Made by a program: the position numbers and the translations under genes
Source of the DNA: DAIDKA01 sp049792815
Lineage (GTDB): Bacteria; Pseudomonadota; Gammaproteobacteria; Steroidobacterales; Steroidobacteraceae
DNA: 6,829 nucleotides
Assembly: GCA_049792815.1 (NCBI GenBank)
Contig: JBARBG010000108.1
Location: 1 to 6,829 of the forward strand
Reading direction: 5' to 3'
Shown: positions 1-6,446 of the stretch, one piece after another
Position numbering within the stretch: the stretch's first letter is position 1
Layout: each line of letters opens with the position of its first letter
The notes under the pieces: generated by a model
The model's input: only the letters and a program-made list of their open reading frames with translations
Told to the model about the DNA's origin: nothing
Databases searched by the model: none

Positions 1-859
1 CTGCCCGCGGCGCGTGCTGTGCACGCCGCCGGCCCGCGATGGCGGCGCGAATGCCGCGGTGCTGGTGGCCGCGCAGCTGTGCGGCATCGAGACCGTCTTC
101 AAGGTGGGTGGCGCACAGGCGATCGCGGCCCTGGCCTATGGCACCGCCTCGATTCCCAAGGTGGACAAGATCTTCGGGCCCGGCAATGCCTGGGTGACGG
201 CGGCCAAACAGCAGGTCGCCGCCGATCCTGAGGGCGCGGCAGTGGACCTGCCGGCGGGCCCCTCCGAGGTGCTGGTCATCGCCGATGACAGCGCCCGGCC
301 GGCCTTCGTGGCCTCGGACCTGCTGGCGCAGGCCGAACACGATCCGCAGTCCCAGGCCATCCTGGTCACGCCGTCCGAGAAACTCGCCGGCGATGTAGTG
401 GCTGAAGTACAGCGGCAGATGACCACGCTGTCGCGGCACGCGATACTCGTGAAGTCCATCGCCGCCAGCCGCTGCATCGTGGTGCCGGATCTGGCAACCG
501 CCATCGAGGTCTCCAATGAGTACGCGCCCGAGCATCTGCTGCTGCAGATACGTCAGGCGCGCGGGGCGCTGGGCCAGATCCGCAACGCCGGCTCGATCTT
601 TCTCGGGGACTGGTCTCCGGAACCCATGGGTGACTATTGCTCGGGCACCAATCACGTGCTGCCGACCTATGGTTACGCGCGCGCCTACAGCGGACTGTCA
701 CTGACGGATTTCAGCAAGCGCATCACGGTGCAGGAGCTCACGCCGGAGGGGCTGCGGGAGCTGGGTCCGGTGGCCGCAACGCTGGCGAATCTGGAAGGCC
801 TTGACGCGCATGCCGCGGCCGTCGAACGCCGGCTCGCAGTACTGGAGAGCCGCCCGTGA
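1..859 (+). CDS. hisD: Histidinol dehydrogenase, C-terminal two thirds (5' end outside window)
   Basis: This enzyme carries out the last two steps of histidine synthesis: NAD-dependent, zinc-dependent oxidation of L-histidinol through histidinal to L-histidine in the cytoplasm. The reading frame is open from base 2, and about 285 codons are present. The family has about 430 residues, so roughly 145 N-terminal residues lie before the window; the GTG at 14 is an internal valine, not the start. Seen directly: FGPGN and PAGPSEVL motifs, zinc-ligand Gln and His of QAEH (codons at 329 and 338), the catalytic Glu-His pair of PEH (530, 533), Asp and His of GDY...GTNH (632, 653), and the late His of DAH (809). 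These correspond to E. coli Q259, H262, E326, H327, D360, H367 and H419, so the active site looks intact. The TGA stop overlaps the hisC GTG start by four bases (GTGA), implying coupled translation. Confidence 0.97.
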   Translation, partial: CPRRVLCTPPARDGGANAAVLVAAQLCGIETVFKVGGAQAIAALAYGTASIPKVDKIFGPGNAWVTAAKQQVAADPEGAAVDLPAGPSEVLVIADDSARPAFVASDLLAQAEHDPQSQAILVTPSEKLAGDVVAEVQRQMTTLSRHAILVKSIAASRCIVVPDLATAIEVSNEYAPEHLLLQIRQARGALGQIRNAGSIFLGDWSPEPMGDYCSGTNHVLPTYGYARAYSGLSLTDFSKRITVQELTPEGLRELGPVAATLANLEGLDAHAAAVERRLAVLESRP

Positions 860-1950
860 GTGCTCCTGCGCCCTCGCCCACTTCAATCGCGCGCCCCGAC
901 ATCCTCAGTGTCGAGCCCTACGAGCACGCCGCCTGGAATCCGTCCCTGGAGCGCCTGCATGCCAACGAGCTGCCGTGGCGCAACGACGCCGATGGCAGCG
1001 AGGCCGGCCTGAACCGCTATCCGGAGCCGCAGCCGCGCGCGCTGGTGCGGCAACTGGCCGAGCTTTACGCGCAGCCGCCGGCCAATGTTCTGGTCACGCG
1101 CGGCAGTGATGAGGCCATTGACCTGCTGACGCGCGCCTTCTGCCGTGCCGGAGTCGACCAGGTGCTGGTGTGCCCGCCCACCTTCGGCATGTACGGCGTC
1201 GCGGCGCGAATCCAGGGCGCCGGCGTGCTGCGCGTGCCGCTGAATCAGGCGCGGGGCTTCGAGTACGATGCGGCCGCGGTGCTGGCCGCGTGCTCGCCCA
1301 CGGTGAAGCTGGTGTATGTGTGCTCGCCCAACAATCCCACCGGCAATCTGGTTCCCGAGGAGATCATACTGCGACTGGCCAGCCAGCTGGCGGGCCGCGC
1401 ACTGCTGGTGGTGGATGAGGCCTATATCGAGTTTGCCGACACACAAAGCTGCGCCCGGCACCTGCCCACCCACCCCTGGCTGGTGGTGCTGCGCACGCTT
1501 TCGAAGGCCTACGGCCTGGCCGGCGCGCGCTGCGGGGTGGTGCTGGCGCATGCCGAGATCATTGCGCTGCTGCGCCGAATCGTCGAGCCCTACAACCTGA
1601 CACAGTTGAGCATCGAGGCCGTGCTGCGCGCCCTGCAACCGGCTGCCCGCACCGCCATGCACGAACGCGTGGCGATGATCCGCGATGAACGGGCACGCCT
1701 GGCCACGGCCCTGGCGCAGACCGCGGCTGTGATACGCGTCTGGCCCAGCGCCGCGAATTTCCTGCTGGTGGAGTTTGCGGCCCCGCAGCGCGCGTTTGAT
1801 CAGGCCTGCGCCGCGGGCCTGCTGGTGCGCGATGTGCGCCGCCAGCCGGGGCTTGAGCGGGCGCTGCGCCTCACCGTGGGCACTCCCGAACAGAACCGGC
1901 GCCTGATCACCGCCCTGCGTGAGTTGACCCAGCTGCGCGAGGTGACCTGA
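856..1950 (+). CDS. hisC: Histidinol-phosphate aminotransferase
   Basis: PLP-dependent fold-type I aminotransferase that converts imidazole acetol phosphate and glutamate to L-histidinol phosphate and 2-oxoglutarate. The product is 364 residues, slightly longer than E. coli HisC because of a short N-terminal extension. Visible PLP-site residues are Asn160 in SPNNPTGN (156-164 region), Asp187 and Tyr190 in VDEAYIEF, the Schiff-base Lys217 in TLSKAYGLAG, Arg225 in GARCG, and the substrate-carboxylate Arg338 in LRLTVGT. These match E. coli N157, D184, Y187, K214, R222 and R335 with a constant offset of 3, so no internal indel is apparent across the core. The start is GTG, overlapping the hisD stop as GTGA, with GGAGAG at 844-849 six bases upstream as ribosome binding site. 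The TGA stop directly abuts the hisB GTG, in the same frame. Confidence 0.97.
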   Translation: MSAPAPSPTSIARPDILSVEPYEHAAWNPSLERLHANELPWRNDADGSEAGLNRYPEPQPRALVRQLAELYAQPPANVLVTRGSDEAIDLLTRAFCRAGVDQVLVCPPTFGMYGVAARIQGAGVLRVPLNQARGFEYDAAAVLAACSPTVKLVYVCSPNNPTGNLVPEEIILRLASQLAGRALLVVDEAYIEFADTQSCARHLPTHPWLVVLRTLSKAYGLAGARCGVVLAHAEIIALLRRIVEPYNLTQLSIEAVLRALQPAARTAMHERVAMIRDERARLATALAQTAAVIRVWPSAANFLLVEFAAPQRAFDQACAAGLLVRDVRRQPGLERALRLTVGTPEQNRRLITALRELTQLREVT

Positions 1951-3036
1951 GTGAGTGCCCCCGCAAATGTCCTGGCGCCGGTTCTGTTCATCGATCACGA
2001 CGGCACCCTGGTGGAGGAGCCACCCGATGAGCAGGTCGACAGCCTCGCCAAGATCCGCTTCATGCCCGGCGTGTTCGCGGCCTTGAGCGAGCTGTCCGCG
2101 GCCGGCTACCGGCTGGTCATCGTCTCCAATCAGGATGGACTGGGCAGCCCCAGCCATCCGACGGCGGCCTTCGAGCAGGCGCACCAGTTCATCCTGGATG
2201 CCTTCGGCTCCCAGGGCGTGCAGTTTGAAAAAGTGTTCATCTGCCCGCACCGGGCCACGGACGGCTGCGAGTGCCGCAAGCCGCGCGCCGGACTGCTGCG
2301 CGAGTTCCTGCGCGACGCTCAGGTTGATCTCGCAGGCAGCGCCGTCATCGGCGATCGGGACACGGACCTGGAACTGGCCCGCAACATCGGTGTACGTGGC
2401 CTGAAAGTGCAACGCCATGGCAGCGCCCAGGAGACCTGGGCAGCCGTCGTGCACGAATTGACGGCACGGCGCGCCAGCATCGAACGCAACACCCGCGAGA
2501 CACGCGTTGCCGTGACGGTCGACCTGGATGCCACCGCGCCGGTCACCATCAGCACCGGCATCGGCTTTTTCAATCACATGCTCGAGCAGCTGGCCAAACA
2601 CGGTGGCTTTGCGATGACGCTCACCTGCCACGGCGACCTCGGCGTCGATGAGCATCACACCGTCGAGGACTGCGCACTGGCCATCGGTGAGGCGCTGCGC
2701 AAGGCGCTGGGCCGCAAGCTCGGCATCAATCGCTACGGCTTCCTGCTGCCCATGGATGAGGCCCGCACCCAGGTGGCCATCGATCTATCCGGGCGTGCCT
2801 ACGCGATCTTCGAAGGACGCTTCGCGCGCGAGGAAGTCGGCGGCCTGGCCACGGAGCTGGTGCCGCATTTCTTCCGCTCCCTGGCCGACAGCCTGGGGGC
2901 CGCGATTCATATCAGCGTATCCGGGGAAAACTCCCACCACATGATCGAGGCCTGCTTCAAGGGCACGGGCCGCGCGCTGCGTCAGGCCTTTCGTCGCGAG
3001 GGCAGTGAACTGCCGAGCACCAAAGGCGTCCTGTGA
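1951..3036 (+). CDS. hisB: Bifunctional histidinol-phosphatase / imidazoleglycerol-phosphate dehydratase
   Basis: A two-domain, 361-residue enzyme. Residues about 10-165 are a HAD-superfamily histidinol phosphatase: nucleophile Asp15 and acid/base Asp17 in FIDHDGTL, SNQDGLG, a four-ligand zinc site Cys98-x-His100 and Cys106-x-Cys108, and VIGDRDTD. Residues about 175-361 are the IGP dehydratase: manganese-binding histidines in FNHML (His209), HHTVED (His235, His236, Glu239) and HHMIEA (His329, His330, Glu333), ending in the usual STKGVL. The fused form is typical of Gammaproteobacteria such as E. coli; in many other bacteria the phosphatase is a separate protein. Oddity: His16 sits between the two HAD aspartates where E. 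coli has Arg. The start is GTG directly after the hisC stop. GAGGTGA at 1939-1945 is a good ribosome binding site for it. The gene ends in a GTGA overlap with hisH. Confidence 0.97.
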   Translation: MSAPANVLAPVLFIDHDGTLVEEPPDEQVDSLAKIRFMPGVFAALSELSAAGYRLVIVSNQDGLGSPSHPTAAFEQAHQFILDAFGSQGVQFEKVFICPHRATDGCECRKPRAGLLREFLRDAQVDLAGSAVIGDRDTDLELARNIGVRGLKVQRHGSAQETWAAVVHELTARRASIERNTRETRVAVTVDLDATAPVTISTGIGFFNHMLEQLAKHGGFAMTLTCHGDLGVDEHHTVEDCALAIGEALRKALGRKLGINRYGFLLPMDEARTQVAIDLSGRAYAIFEGRFAREEVGGLATELVPHFFRSLADSLGAAIHISVSGENSHHMIEACFKGTGRALRQAFRREGSELPSTKGVL

Positions 3037-3632
3037 ACATCGACGTCGCCATCATCGACAGCGGCGGCGCGAATCTCGCGTCATTGCAGTTCGCGCTCGA
3101 GCGGCTCGGCGCGCGCAGCATCGTGACCAGCGATCCGCAACAGATTGCCGCGGCACCGCGCGTGGTGCTGCCTGGGGTGGGTTCGGCGCTGGCGGCCATG
3201 CAGCGCCTCACCGGGGCCGGCCTTGCGACCCAGCTGCCGCAGCTGAAGCAGCCGGTGCTGGGCATCTGCCTGGGAATGCAGCTGCTGTACCTGAAGTCCG
3301 AGGAAGGACCGGCGCAGTGTCTGGGCGTGCTGCCGCAGACCGTGCGCCGGCTCGAACCCAAGCAGGGACGCCCGGTGCCGCACATGGGCTGGAACCGTCT
3401 GCACATCGTGCATCAGGATCCGCTGCTGGAGGGCATCGCCGAGAACGAACACGTGTACTTCGTGCACAGCTACGCCGCGCCGGTGTCAACGACGACGCTT
3501 GCCACCTGCGACTATGGCCTGCAGATCGCGGCCGTGGTGCGCAAGGGCAACTTCTGGGGCACGCAGTTTCATCCCGAGCGCTCCACCCGGGTCGGGGCGC
3601 GCATTCTCGCCAACTTCCTGAGGCTCGCCTGA
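3033..3632 (+). CDS. hisH: Imidazole glycerol phosphate synthase, glutaminase subunit
   Basis: Class I glutamine amidotransferase subunit (199 residues, normal length). It hydrolyses glutamine and channels ammonia to HisF, with which it forms a 1:1 complex. The catalytic triad is visible: Cys79 in the nucleophile elbow GICLGMQLL, and His180 and Glu182 in TQFHPERS. They lie at offset 2 from E. coli C77, H178 and E180. The PGVG oxyanion-strand motif (47-50) and PHMGWN (116-121) at the HisF interface are also present. The start is GTG, sharing GTGA with the hisB stop; AAAGG at 3022-3026 is a modest ribosome binding site six bases upstream, so coupling to hisB translation is likely. The stop is one base before the hisA start codon. 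Confidence 0.97.
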   Translation: MNIDVAIIDSGGANLASLQFALERLGARSIVTSDPQQIAAAPRVVLPGVGSALAAMQRLTGAGLATQLPQLKQPVLGICLGMQLLYLKSEEGPAQCLGVLPQTVRRLEPKQGRPVPHMGWNRLHIVHQDPLLEGIAENEHVYFVHSYAAPVSTTTLATCDYGLQIAAVVRKGNFWGTQFHPERSTRVGARILANFLRLA

Positions 3633-3633
3633 A

Positions 3634-4374
3634 GTGCTGCTGATTCCCGCGATCGACCTGCGCAATGGACGCTGCGTGCGCCTCCTCAAGGGCGACTTTG
3701 CGGCCGAGACGCGCTACGAATACGAGCCTCATGAGCTGCTGCAGCGCTATCGCGGGATCGGCGCCACCTGGCTGCACGTCGTGGACCTGGATGGCGCGCG
3801 TGACGGCACCCTGGCCAACCGCAGCATCGTGGTGAGCCTGGCCTCGCAGACGGCGGTCAGGATCCAGGTCGGTGGCGGCGTGCGCTCGGCGGCGGTCATC
3901 GATGATCTGCTGCGCAACCGGGTGTCGCGCGTGGTCATCGGCAGCCTTGCGGTCGAGCGGCCCGGCGAGGTCATCGGCTGGCTGAACCAGTTCGGTGCGG
4001 CGCGCATCTGCCTGGCCTTCGACATCCGCAACGATGCCGACGGTATGCCGCGGGTGCGCACGCGCGGCTGGACCGAAGGCGGGCAGCTGAGTCTGTGGCA
4101 GGCCTTGGAGCCCTTTGAACCCCATGGCCTCAAGCACGTACTGTGCACCGACATCGACCGGGACGGGGCCATGTCAGGCCCCGCCGTGGACCTGTATCGC
4201 GAGTGCCGGCGGCGCTACCCGCAGATCTCCTGGCAGGCCTCGGGCGGCGTGCGCGACGCCGCCGATCTCGCATCGCTCGACGCACTGGGGATGGCGGCCG
4301 CCGTCAGCGGCAAGGCCCTGCTGGAGGAGCGCATGACTTCTGAGGAGCTGCGACCATTCTTGCCAAACGCATAA
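3634..4374 (+). CDS. hisA: ProFAR isomerase (phosphoribosylformimino-5-aminoimidazole carboxamide ribotide isomerase)
   Basis: TIM-barrel isomerase performing the Amadori rearrangement of ProFAR to PRFAR, the substrate of HisF. The product has 246 residues, typical for the family. The general base Asp8 in IPAIDLRNG and the general acid Asp130 in LAFDIRND are the two half-barrel catalytic aspartates; phosphate-binding loops are GGGV (80-83) and SGGVRD (203-208). The start is GTG, one base after the hisH stop, with GAGG at 3620-3623 ten bases upstream. This start places Asp8 where the family expects it (E. coli Asp7). The C-terminal residues and stop (TAA, 4372-4374) overlap the first 19 bases of hisF in another frame. 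HisA and HisF are paralogous barrels, consistent with their adjacency. Confidence 0.97.
   Translation: MLLIPAIDLRNGRCVRLLKGDFAAETRYEYEPHELLQRYRGIGATWLHVVDLDGARDGTLANRSIVVSLASQTAVRIQVGGGVRSAAVIDDLLRNRVSRVVIGSLAVERPGEVIGWLNQFGAARICLAFDIRNDADGMPRVRTRGWTEGGQLSLWQALEPFEPHGLKHVLCTDIDRDGAMSGPAVDLYRECRRRYPQISWQASGGVRDAADLASLDALGMAAAVSGKALLEERMTSEELRPFLPNA
4342..4347 (+). promoter_or_regulatory. Strong Shine-Dalgarno sequence for hisF, upstream of an ATT start
   Basis: GAGGAG lies inside the 3' end of hisA. It is eight bases from the ATT at 4356, an ideal spacing, and is the longest match to the anti-Shine-Dalgarno core among the starts in this window. It is too far from the next conventional candidate, GTG at 4404 (56 bases), to serve it. 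The site therefore supports initiation at the ATT codon, possibly compensating for a weak start codon; the compensation is inference. Confidence 0.7.
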
Positions 4375-5129
4375 TTCCCTGCCTGGACGTCCGTGACGGC
4401 CAGGTGGTCAAGGGCGTTCGCTTCCGCGACCACAAGGTCGTGGGCGACATCATGGAGCTCGCCGCCCGCTACCGCGACGAAGGCGCGGATGAGCTGGTGT
4501 TCTACGACATCACGGCAAGCCCCGAAGGCCGCTCCGTGGATCGCGCCTGGGTGAACAAGGTCGCGCGGGTGCTGGACATTCCCTTCTGCGTGGCCGGTGG
4601 CATCCGCAGCGTGGAGGATGCCGAGGCGGTGCTCAATGCAGGGGCCGAGAAGGTTTCGATCAACTCGCCCGCCCTGGCTGACCCGGATCTGATCAATGCC
4701 CTGAGTGCGCGCTTCGGCGCGCAATGCGTGGTCGTCGGCATCGACAGCCAGACGGTCACCGGCAGCTACACCGTCTATCAGTTCACCGGCGATCCGGATC
4801 TGTCCCGCGATTCGGGTCGCGACACCCTCGCCTGGGTGCGTGAGGTGCAGGAGCGCGGCGCCGGCGAGATCGTACTTAACTGCATGGCCAGTGATGGCGT
4901 GCGCCGCGGCTATGACATCGCCCAATTGCGGGCCGTGCGCAAGATCTGCCGCGTGCCGCTGATTGCCTCGGGTGGCGCGGGCGCCCCCGAACATTTTCGC
5001 GATGCCTTCGAGATGGCCGGTGTGGATGCGGCGCTCGCCGCCAGCGTGTTCCACTCCGGCGCCATCGCCATCCGTGATCTGAAGGCCAGCCTGCTGGTGG
5101 CCGGCATCGAGGTGCGTCCATGGCCGTAA
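4356..5129 (+). CDS. hisF: Imidazole glycerol phosphate synthase, cyclase subunit, with apparent ATT start
   Basis: TIM-barrel cyclase/lyase that uses ammonia from HisH to turn PRFAR into imidazole glycerol phosphate and AICAR. Read from ATT at 4356 the protein has 257 residues (E. coli 258) and begins with the family's conserved LAKRIIPCLDVRDG. Catalytic Asp11 and Asp130 (in VVGIDS) then fall at exactly their canonical numbers. CVAGGI, INSPAL, GAGEIVLNCM, ASGGAGAPEHF and AASVFHSGAIAI are all recognisable. The frame has a TGA at 4341-4343 and no ATG, GTG or TTG between it and GTG 4404. That GTG would remove 16 residues including Asp11 and strand 1, so it cannot be the functional start. GAGGAG at 4342-4347 supports ATT. 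The gene overlaps hisA by 19 bases and hisIE by 10. The gene identity is certain. The start codon is inferred and could alternatively reflect a base error in an ATG. Confidence 0.93.
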   Translation: MLAKRIIPCLDVRDGQVVKGVRFRDHKVVGDIMELAARYRDEGADELVFYDITASPEGRSVDRAWVNKVARVLDIPFCVAGGIRSVEDAEAVLNAGAEKVSINSPALADPDLINALSARFGAQCVVVGIDSQTVTGSYTVYQFTGDPDLSRDSGRDTLAWVREVQERGAGEIVLNCMASDGVRRGYDIAQLRAVRKICRVPLIASGGAGAPEHFRDAFEMAGVDAALAASVFHSGAIAIRDLKASLLVAGIEVRPWP

Positions 5130-5767
5130 CATCCGACCCCAGCGACCTGTCGCGGCTGGATTTCAGCAAGGGCGATGGGCTGCTGCCGGCCATCATCCAG
5201 CACGCCGACACCGGCGCGGTGTTGATGCTGGGCTACATGAATGCCGAGGCGCTGCGCCTGACCCAGGCGCGCGGGCGCGTGGTGTTCTACAGCCGCAGCC
5301 GCCAGTGCCTGTGGGAAAAGGGCGAGACCTCAGGTCACACGTTGAACGTCGCTGCCATCCGCACTGACTGCGATGCCGACACCCTGCTCATCACCACCAG
5401 GCCCCTAGGCCCCACCTGTCATGAGGGCACGACCACCTGCTTCGGGGATGCCGCCGTGACCGGCGCCACACGCCTGGGGTTCCTGGCGCAGCTCGCGGCC
5501 GTCATCGAACAGCGCCGCGGAGAGTCCGCGGAACACAGCTACACGGCGCGCCTCTTCGCCGGCGGACCCAAGCGCCTGGCGCAGAAGGTTGGCGAGGAAG
5601 GCGTCGAAGTGGCGCTGGCCGCAGTCGCCGAGAGCGATGAGCAGCTGCTGTCCGAATCAGCCGATCTGCTGTTTCACCTGATGGTGCTGCTGCGCTCCAG
5701 AAACCTGCAGCTCGAAGATGTGGTCAAGGTGCTGGCGGCGCGCCATCCGGCGCCTCAGCCCGTCTGA
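5120..5767 (+). CDS. hisI: Bifunctional phosphoribosyl-AMP cyclohydrolase / phosphoribosyl-ATP pyrophosphohydrolase
   Basis: Fused HisI-HisE protein (also called hisIE), 215 residues, catalysing pathway steps 2 (pyrophosphohydrolysis of PR-ATP, C-terminal domain) and 3 (ring opening of PR-AMP, N-terminal domain). HisI domain, about residues 15-110: VLMLGYMN, SRSRQCLW, the metal-binding cluster Asp83-Cys84-Asp85-x-Asp87, and Cys100 and Cys107 in CHEGTTTC. The three cysteines are the known zinc ligands. HisE domain, about 120-208: an all-helical MazG-like fold with KVGEEGVEV (156-164) and ESADLLFH (179-186). The start is the only ATG among the his genes. It overlaps the hisF TAA by 10 bases, with GAGGT at 5109-5113 six bases upstream. 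It is the last his gene. Its final 14 codons overlap, tail to tail, the - strand GST gene. No U-tracted terminator follows. Confidence 0.97.
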   Translation: MAVTSDPSDLSRLDFSKGDGLLPAIIQHADTGAVLMLGYMNAEALRLTQARGRVVFYSRSRQCLWEKGETSGHTLNVAAIRTDCDADTLLITTRPLGPTCHEGTTTCFGDAAVTGATRLGFLAQLAAVIEQRRGESAEHSYTARLFAGGPKRLAQKVGEEGVEVALAAVAESDEQLLSESADLLFHLMVLLRSRNLQLEDVVKVLAARHPAPQPV

Positions 5768-6437
5768 GGTCTTCGAGTATTGCGCCACACTGCGCGATTT
5801 CGGCCTCATGTGGCAGATCCCGCCACGGCTCGCGCAGGCCCGCGGCGTACCATTCGCGCAGGGTGGCAAGCGCCAGCATCCGCGTCACGTAGGCCTGCGA
5901 CACCGGCTCCAACTGCAGGTTGTAGGTCTGGATGCGGAACACGACGGGCGCAAAGAATGCGTCGACGGCGCTGAACACGGATCCGCCCAGATACGGCCCG
6001 CCGAAATGATTCAGGCCATCGTTCCACAGTGCCGAGATCCGGTTAAGGTCCGCAGTCAGCGCCGCCGTCACGGTGTTCAGGCGCACCCGTATGCCGCAGC
6101 TCATGGAACAGCGGCTGCGCAGTTCGGTGAAGCCCGCGTGCATTTCCGCAGCGGCACTGCGCGACCAGGCGCGCGCATCCTTGGCTTCGGGCCACACCCC
6201 GGCGTGCCGTTCCGCCAGGTATTCCACGATCGCCAGGGATTCCCACACCGTGATATCGCCGTCAACCAGGCACGGCACCTTGCCGTTGGGGGCGATGCTC
6301 CGGTAGGCGGCCCACTCTGCCGTGCGATGAAACGGAATCAGGTTTTCGGTAAACGGGATATGCAACTCACGCAGCAACACCCAGGGCCGCAGCGACCATG
6401 AGGAGTAGTTCTTGTTGGCGATATGCAGGGTGTACAC
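5724..6437 (-). CDS. Glutathione S-transferase family protein
   Basis: Predicted cytosolic glutathione S-transferase-like protein of 237 residues. The N-terminal thioredoxin-like domain (about 1-80) opens with YTLHIANKNYSSWSLRPW. This carries the Ser-Ser-Trp-Ser stretch (12-15) at the usual position of the glutathione-activating residue in serine-type GSTs. The cis-proline motif GKVPCL (Pro55) and the Glu66-Ser67 pair that binds the glutathione gamma-glutamyl group are also present. Residues from about 88 form a helical C-terminal domain. The specific substrate cannot be inferred; the family includes detoxification and housekeeping members. The start is GTG, nine bases after the upstream TPR gene's TAG and in the same frame, with only a weak ribosome binding site, so co-transcription and coupling are likely. 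The C-terminal residues from about 225 (RRAEAPDG...) lie in the overlap with hisIE and look like a non-conserved tail. Confidence 0.9.
   Translation of the reverse strand: MYTLHIANKNYSSWSLRPWVLLRELHIPFTENLIPFHRTAEWAAYRSIAPNGKVPCLVDGDITVWESLAIVEYLAERHAGVWPEAKDARAWSRSAAAEMHAGFTELRSRCSMSCGIRVRLNTVTAALTADLNRISALWNDGLNHFGGPYLGGSVFSAVDAFFAPVVFRIQTYNLQLEPVSQAYVTRMLALATLREWYAAGLREPWRDLPHEAEIAQCGAILEDLRRAEAPDGAPPAP
5753..5769. repeat. Small perfect inverted repeat over the hisIE stop codon
   Basis: CCTCAG (5753-5758) and CTGAGG (5764-5769) can form a six-pair hairpin with a five-base loop, containing the hisIE TGA. Directly outside the right arm, TCTTCGAG (5770-5777) is the exact complement of CTCGAAGA at 5711-5718. 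There is no T-run on either strand, so it is not a canonical intrinsic terminator. Inverted repeats of these sizes are expected by chance in a window this long. Position at the end of two convergent transcripts is the only reason to list it. Confidence 0.2.
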
Positions 6438-6446
6438 AAGGCCACT

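Noticed and set aside
14..859. hisD as a complete short gene starting at GTG 14
   Set aside because: The frame is open before it, and the preceding codons continue the normal HisD sequence. The family needs about 145 more N-terminal residues, so this is truncation by the window edge.
2564..2570. Short T-run after GC-rich sequence as an internal terminator
   Set aside because: It lies within the conserved GFFNHM codons of hisB and no stable hairpin directly precedes it.
883..2658. A 591-codon open frame on the - strand antisense to hisC and hisB
   Set aside because: Its length comes from GC-rich codon bias on the opposite strand, and from hisC and hisB being in one frame so the antisense register is not broken at their junction. 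The translation is Gly/Gln/Arg/His-rich with no recognisable domain, while both sense genes have intact catalytic motifs.
4404..5129. hisF beginning at the GTG at 4404
   Set aside because: This start removes 16 conserved residues including catalytic Asp11 and the first barrel strand, and has no ribosome binding site at a suitable distance. The ATT at 4356 fits far better.
3208..5132. Long - strand open frames antisense to hisH, hisA and hisF (3208-4137 and 4215-5132)
   Set aside because: These are shadows of well-supported his genes, with low-complexity composition and no motifs. The same GC-driven lack of stops explains them.
5718..6401. A + strand open frame of 227 codons opposite the GST gene
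   Set aside because: The - strand frame has clear GST motifs (cis-Pro, Glu-Ser, N-terminal YSSWSLRPW), whereas the + strand translation has none and begins inside hisIE.
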